From an uncultured Verrucomicrobia subdivision 3 bacterium (GTDB lineage Bacteria > Verrucomicrobiota > Verrucomicrobiae > Limisphaerales > CAMLLE01): a stretch of 8,947 nt of DNA. Position 1 is the first letter of the stretch; each line of letters begins with the position of its first letter. Location of the stretch: positions 1 to 8,947 of the forward strand of contig CAMLLE010000091.1 of the NCBI GenBank assembly GCA_946480555.1, in the 5' to 3' direction. The notes beneath the pieces are model-generated. The model was not told the DNA's origin. It saw only the letters and a list, made by a program, of their open reading frames with translations, and did not search any database. The translations under genes and the position numbers were made by a program. This document shows, one piece after another, positions 7,107 to 8,947 of the stretch.

Positions 7107-8399
7107 CTAGAAAATGTTGTTCCCGAAGAGCTCTGCCTGCTTGTCGAGCACCTGGTTCTTTTCCTGGATGAGGCGTGATTTTTCTTCGATCAACTTCGCC
7201 TGTTCGCGAATCAGCCGCTGCTGTTCTTCAATCAGCCGGCGCTGGTGCTCAATCAGGCCCGCATTGGTCAGGGCTGACATCTCACCATGCACCACCGGTT
7301 TGATGCTGGTGGTGGCGATGGCCGTGGCCGTTTTGCGCTGCGGAACATCGGTTGAGACTTGCGCGCGATCCGAGACTTCAAACATCAGGTCGGAATAAAA
7401 CCGTTGATAATCGAAGATGCGGCGTTTACGCAGCTTTCCGTTGGTTTCATGTCCGTTTGCGTGGCCGTCATGCGAGCCGTGGTAATGGCCGTTGGTCTGC
7501 AAGGCTTGCTTGAGGGCGTGGCCGTTGACCTGCACTGCCGTGGCCAGCGCGGAAAGCCGCCGGGCGGGGATTTTGGAATTGCTGCGGCGGCGCACCATCA
7601 AAACGAAACCGCCAACCGTCAGAAGTCCTGCTCCGCCTCCGACGTATGCCCACGTGTAAGAGGTCTTCTGCGGACCGACAGTGGGTTCCTGGGTAGCGAT
7701 CAGATCCGCCAGTCCGTGCCTGGCAACGCGGTCACCCTTGCGGAAATCGGCGTAAGCGAAGCCGGATTTGAAGGAGACACCGGCCATGAGCTGTTTGAGC
7801 GGAATTGAATTGAGACCGGGAGAAATCGCAATGCCATCTAGAACGCCCTCGCGACCGAGGAGACGCATCACATGATTTACCGAGCGGCGATTTCCTGCAC
7901 TGACAGCGATGGCCCATTCAACGGTCTGGCGCGCATGGTCGTAGGTGGGTTCGGCTTCCCAATCCATTGAAAAAGTTGGACTGGCCATGTTCTGCCGGGC
8001 GATGCCCTGGCGCAGGGCCTCGAGTGCGGCGCCGGAATCGACTTTATCGCCGCTGGAAGTTTTCACGTATCCGATGGGTGCGTATTCGAAGACCACCATG
8101 TAGGAGCCATTTACCGGTGCAACCAGGCCGGTGACGGTTGCGGGAGTGGGGTTGCCGGCTGCGCGGAGAATGCTCGCCGCTTCAGTGGCCTTGGCAAACT
8201 TGAATCCGGAAGGAATGTCGATCTGAGCCGCCTCGCCCAGATCAGCCTTGGCTGGGCCATAAACCCAATTGACCAAATCTTGGGAGGAGTTTTCGAGAGT
8301 TGCAGTGGCCGCCCTTGATCCTGATCCTGATCCCAGAAGCAATACCAGCGAACATGCGAGCACCGACCAATGAACCGACAATTCTTGAGTCTTACGCAT
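7107..8399 (-). CDS. DUF2167-family membrane protein with His-rich and coiled-coil C-terminal tail
   Basis: A 430-residue protein of unknown biochemical role. Residues 1-31 form a signal peptide (hydrophobic 11-23, likely cleavage after SRA or SRAA). Residues about 41-245 are the DUF2167 domain, recognised from DLGEAAQIDIPSGFKF, MVVFEYAPIGYVK, the SGDKVDSGAALEALRQG helix, RLLGREGVLDG and FAYADFRKGDRVARHGLADLI. A transmembrane helix (250-269) ends in the positive stop RRR, which puts the DUF2167 domain outside the cytoplasm and the remaining ~160 residues inside. The tail has a His-rich stretch (303-319, five His), a basic KLRKRR patch, and a regular coiled coil (382-425). DUF2167 proteins usually end soon after the membrane helix, so the tail is an extension. 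The start is ATG at 8399; no Shine-Dalgarno is evident, but the signal peptide fits. It is expressed as a single gene. Function is unknown; an envelope role is only a guess. Confidence 0.9.
   Translation of the reverse strand: MRKTQELSVHWSVLACSLVLLLGSGSGSRAATATLENSSQDLVNWVYGPAKADLGEAAQIDIPSGFKFAKATEAASILRAAGNPTPATVTGLVAPVNGSYMVVFEYAPIGYVKTSSGDKVDSGAALEALRQGIARQNMASPTFSMDWEAEPTYDHARQTVEWAIAVSAGNRRSVNHVMRLLGREGVLDGIAISPGLNSIPLKQLMAGVSFKSGFAYADFRKGDRVARHGLADLIATQEPTVGPQKTSYTWAYVGGGAGLLTVGGFVLMVRRRSNSKIPARRLSALATAVQVNGHALKQALQTNGHYHGSHDGHANGHETNGKLRKRRIFDYQRFYSDLMFEVSDRAQVSTDVPQRKTATAIATTSIKPVVHGEMSALTNAGLIEHQRRLIEEQQRLIREQAKLIEEKSRLIQEKNQVLDKQAELFGNNIF
7125..7256 (-). repeat. Degenerate 21-bp tandem repeat coding for six heptads
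   Basis: Six consecutive heptads (residues 382-423) start with Leu-Ile or Val-Leu: LIEHQRR, LIEEQQR, LIREQAK, LIEEKSR, LIQEKNQ and VLDKQAE, followed by a final LF. The DNA shows a matching 21-base periodicity built on TCAATCAGCC-like units. Hydrophobic a/d-type positions with Glu/Gln/Arg/Lys elsewhere predict a parallel oligomeric coiled coil in the cytoplasm. Confidence 0.85.
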
Positions 8400-8461
8400 A
8401 CGCTTTGCGCGCCAAAAAACCCAGGGTTTGGTGGTGGACTTAGGTTCTTTGAGCGGTGGCG

Positions 8462-8490
8462 AGTTTTCAGCAAAGGAAAAATTCCGTCAA
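8462..8490 (-). promoter_or_regulatory. Possible promoter of the DUF2167 gene
   Basis: On the minus strand a -35-like TTGACG (plus 8485-8490, five of six consensus bases) is followed after 17 bases by a poor -10-like AAAACT (plus 8462-8467). Transcription would start near 8455, leaving a leader of about 55 bases before the ATG. The -35 is good and the -10 weak. Confidence 0.33.
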
Positions 8491-8515
8491 TCCCGATTTT
8501 TACAGAACCCAAAGG

Positions 8516-8531
8516 TCCGCAAGTATGCGGA
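8516..8531. promoter_or_regulatory. 6-bp inverted repeat upstream of the DUF2167 promoter
   Basis: TCCGCA (8516-8521) and TGCGGA (8526-8531) are perfect inverted arms around AGTA. It lies about 25 bases upstream of the candidate -35, a usual place for an activator site. No regulator is known for it. A 6-bp repeat of this kind can occur by chance. Confidence 0.25.
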
Positions 8532-8589
8532 AACGCCCGTCCAAAGCCCTTTCGCCGAACGTTCCGTAATCCCAAACAGCCGCGTCGGC

Positions 8590-8637
8590 GGGTGAAAAAT
8601 TTTCAGGGAATTGCACATGAATCCTGTGCTTTCACCC
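8590..8637. promoter_or_regulatory. Nested inverted repeat (possible structured element)
   Basis: The outer arms GGGTGAAA (8590-8597) and TTTCACCC (8630-8637) are exact reverse complements. Inside, GCACA (8613-8617) pairs with TGTGC (8625-8629), directly abutting the 3' outer arm. A separate palindrome TGAAAAATTTTCA (8593-8605) overlaps the 5' outer arm. The combined fold would be a stacked two-helix hairpin with a 15-base bulge on one side. Whether it is transcribed, or is an operator, cannot be told from the sequence. Confidence 0.35.
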
Positions 8638-8791
8638 ATCCGAGAACGAACTGCCAACGACGAACATTCAACTCTCAGCATTCATTGAGAAATCATAGGC
8701 GCTGGCAAGGCGCGTCGCTTCGCACGCTTGGGTTCCACAAGCGGCTGCGCGCACGAAGTGATGCACCTCACCTGAGCCACGCCCCCCCACG

Positions 8792-8947
8792 GTTTCAATC
8801 CGCGCTCCGGGTTCGAGACCGGAGCGACCTTCCACCGTCACGACGTTGTCGCTCACTACCCCGTTTCAATCCGCGCTCCGGGTTTGAGACCGGAGCGACT
8901 GGGTCGCGGCCACCACATCCGATCTGCCCACCTCGTTTCAATCCGCG
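8792..8947 (-). CRISPR. Edge of a CRISPR array, 37-nt repeats, continuing past the window
   Basis: Two full 37-nt repeats (8792-8828, 8863-8899) and the first 13 bases of a third (8935-8947) flank two unrelated spacers of 34 nt (8829-8862) and 35 nt (8900-8934). Each repeat begins GTTTCAATCC and ends GGAGCGAC. It contains an 8-bp inverted repeat, CGCTCCGG/CCGGAGCG, around an 8-base loop. The two full copies differ only at base 23 (C in the first, T in the second), inside the loop. Read on the minus strand, the repeat starts GTCGC and ends GGATTGAAAC, the usual crRNA 5'-handle sense, so transcription is probably right to left and this is the leader-distal end. The ends resemble type I-C repeats, but those are commonly about 32 nt. 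No cas genes are visible, so the type is undecided. Confidence 0.9.

Larger units (their letters stand above)
8400..8791. other. Intergenic region between the DUF2167 gene and the CRISPR array
   Basis: A stretch of 392 bases with no convincing coding region. The short open frames here have no ribosome binding site or recognisable sequence, and one overlaps the CRISPR repeats. It holds a candidate promoter near 8462-8490, two inverted repeats (8516-8531 and 8590-8637), and, next to the first CRISPR repeat, a C-rich run (8781-8787). The part adjoining the array is GC-rich rather than AT-rich, which fits the trailer end of an array better than a leader. Confidence 0.6.

Noticed and set aside
6741..7178. 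Plus-strand open frame spanning the gap between the two genes
   Set aside because: It overlaps the signal-peptide ends of one gene and the coiled coil of the other and runs through the terminator, with no recognisable protein sequence.
8374..8399. Lipoprotein signal at Cys16 of the DUF2167 protein (VLAC)
   Set aside because: The Cys lies within the hydrophobic core rather than at its end, and a normal cleavage site follows near residue 30.
8487..8681. Minus-strand 64-codon open frame in the intergenic region
   Set aside because: No Shine-Dalgarno, no recognisable sequence, and it runs over both inverted repeats and into the candidate promoter.
8699..8727. Short GC-rich inverted pieces near GGCGCGTCGCTTCGCACGC
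   Set aside because: Arms of only four or five bases, which is expected by chance in GC-rich sequence.
8732..8768. Possible degenerate extra CRISPR repeat left of the first one
   Set aside because: Only scattered matches to the repeat, neither conserved end is present, and the implied spacer would be only about 23 bases.
8801..8825. tRNA T-arm-like sequence GGTTCGAGACC
   Set aside because: It is the loop region of the CRISPR repeat. It recurs with the same flanks in repeat 2, with a changed base, and no acceptor or anticodon arms surround it.
8668..8856. Minus-strand 62-codon open frame
   Set aside because: It starts inside a CRISPR spacer and reads through a repeat, so it is an artefact of the array.

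Overview
The window comes from a GC-rich bacterial genome, most likely Verrucomicrobiota. That placement is an inference. It rests on the architecture of the giant secreted protein: an Ig-like domain plus GH9 catalytic domain, a gingipain-like domain of a type I associate with this phylum and its relatives, and a short C-terminal module with the 'YRI.YK.NL.D..W' and 'RFYLI' motifs that ends many secreted Verrucomicrobiota proteins. The start codons of the two main genes lack a clear Shine-Dalgarno sequence. No rRNA, tRNA or taxonomic marker gene is present, so the assignment is moderate.

Both main genes, the likely CRISPR transcript and a probable third partial gene lie on the minus strand, so the window reads from right to left. 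At the far right (8792-8947) are the first two and a part of a third 37-nt repeat of a CRISPR array that continues past the window edge. No cas gene is visible. To its left, 8400-8791 is a non-coding stretch with two inverted repeats and a plausible promoter. This leads into a 430-residue DUF2167-type membrane protein (7107-8399) with an unusual cytoplasmic tail: a His-rich segment and a six-heptad coiled coil. A good intrinsic terminator (6992-7025) closes that unit.

Most of the window (149-6889) is one 2246-codon gene for a secreted multidomain protein. Its order is: signal peptide, FN3-like domain, gingipain (C25)-like domain with substituted catalytic positions, FN3-like domain, two copies of a ~158-residue putative binding module, Thr/Pro linker, an unnamed beta-rich domain, CelD_N Ig-like domain, GH9 glycoside hydrolase domain, an Ig-like segment, a third copy of the module, a Calx-beta-like domain and the C-terminal module. 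It is probably an extracellular or surface-attached enzyme acting on a beta-glucan or related plant or microbial polysaccharide. A perfect 13-bp hairpin follows its stop codon. After that, a well-spaced ribosome binding site precedes the start of a further minus-strand gene that runs off the left edge.

The most notable points are the fusion of an apparently non-canonical gingipain fold to a GH9 enzyme, the triplicated module of unknown ligand, the DUF2167 protein with its coiled-coil tail, and the CRISPR array edge. I found no evidence of a clearly new multi-gene system in this window.
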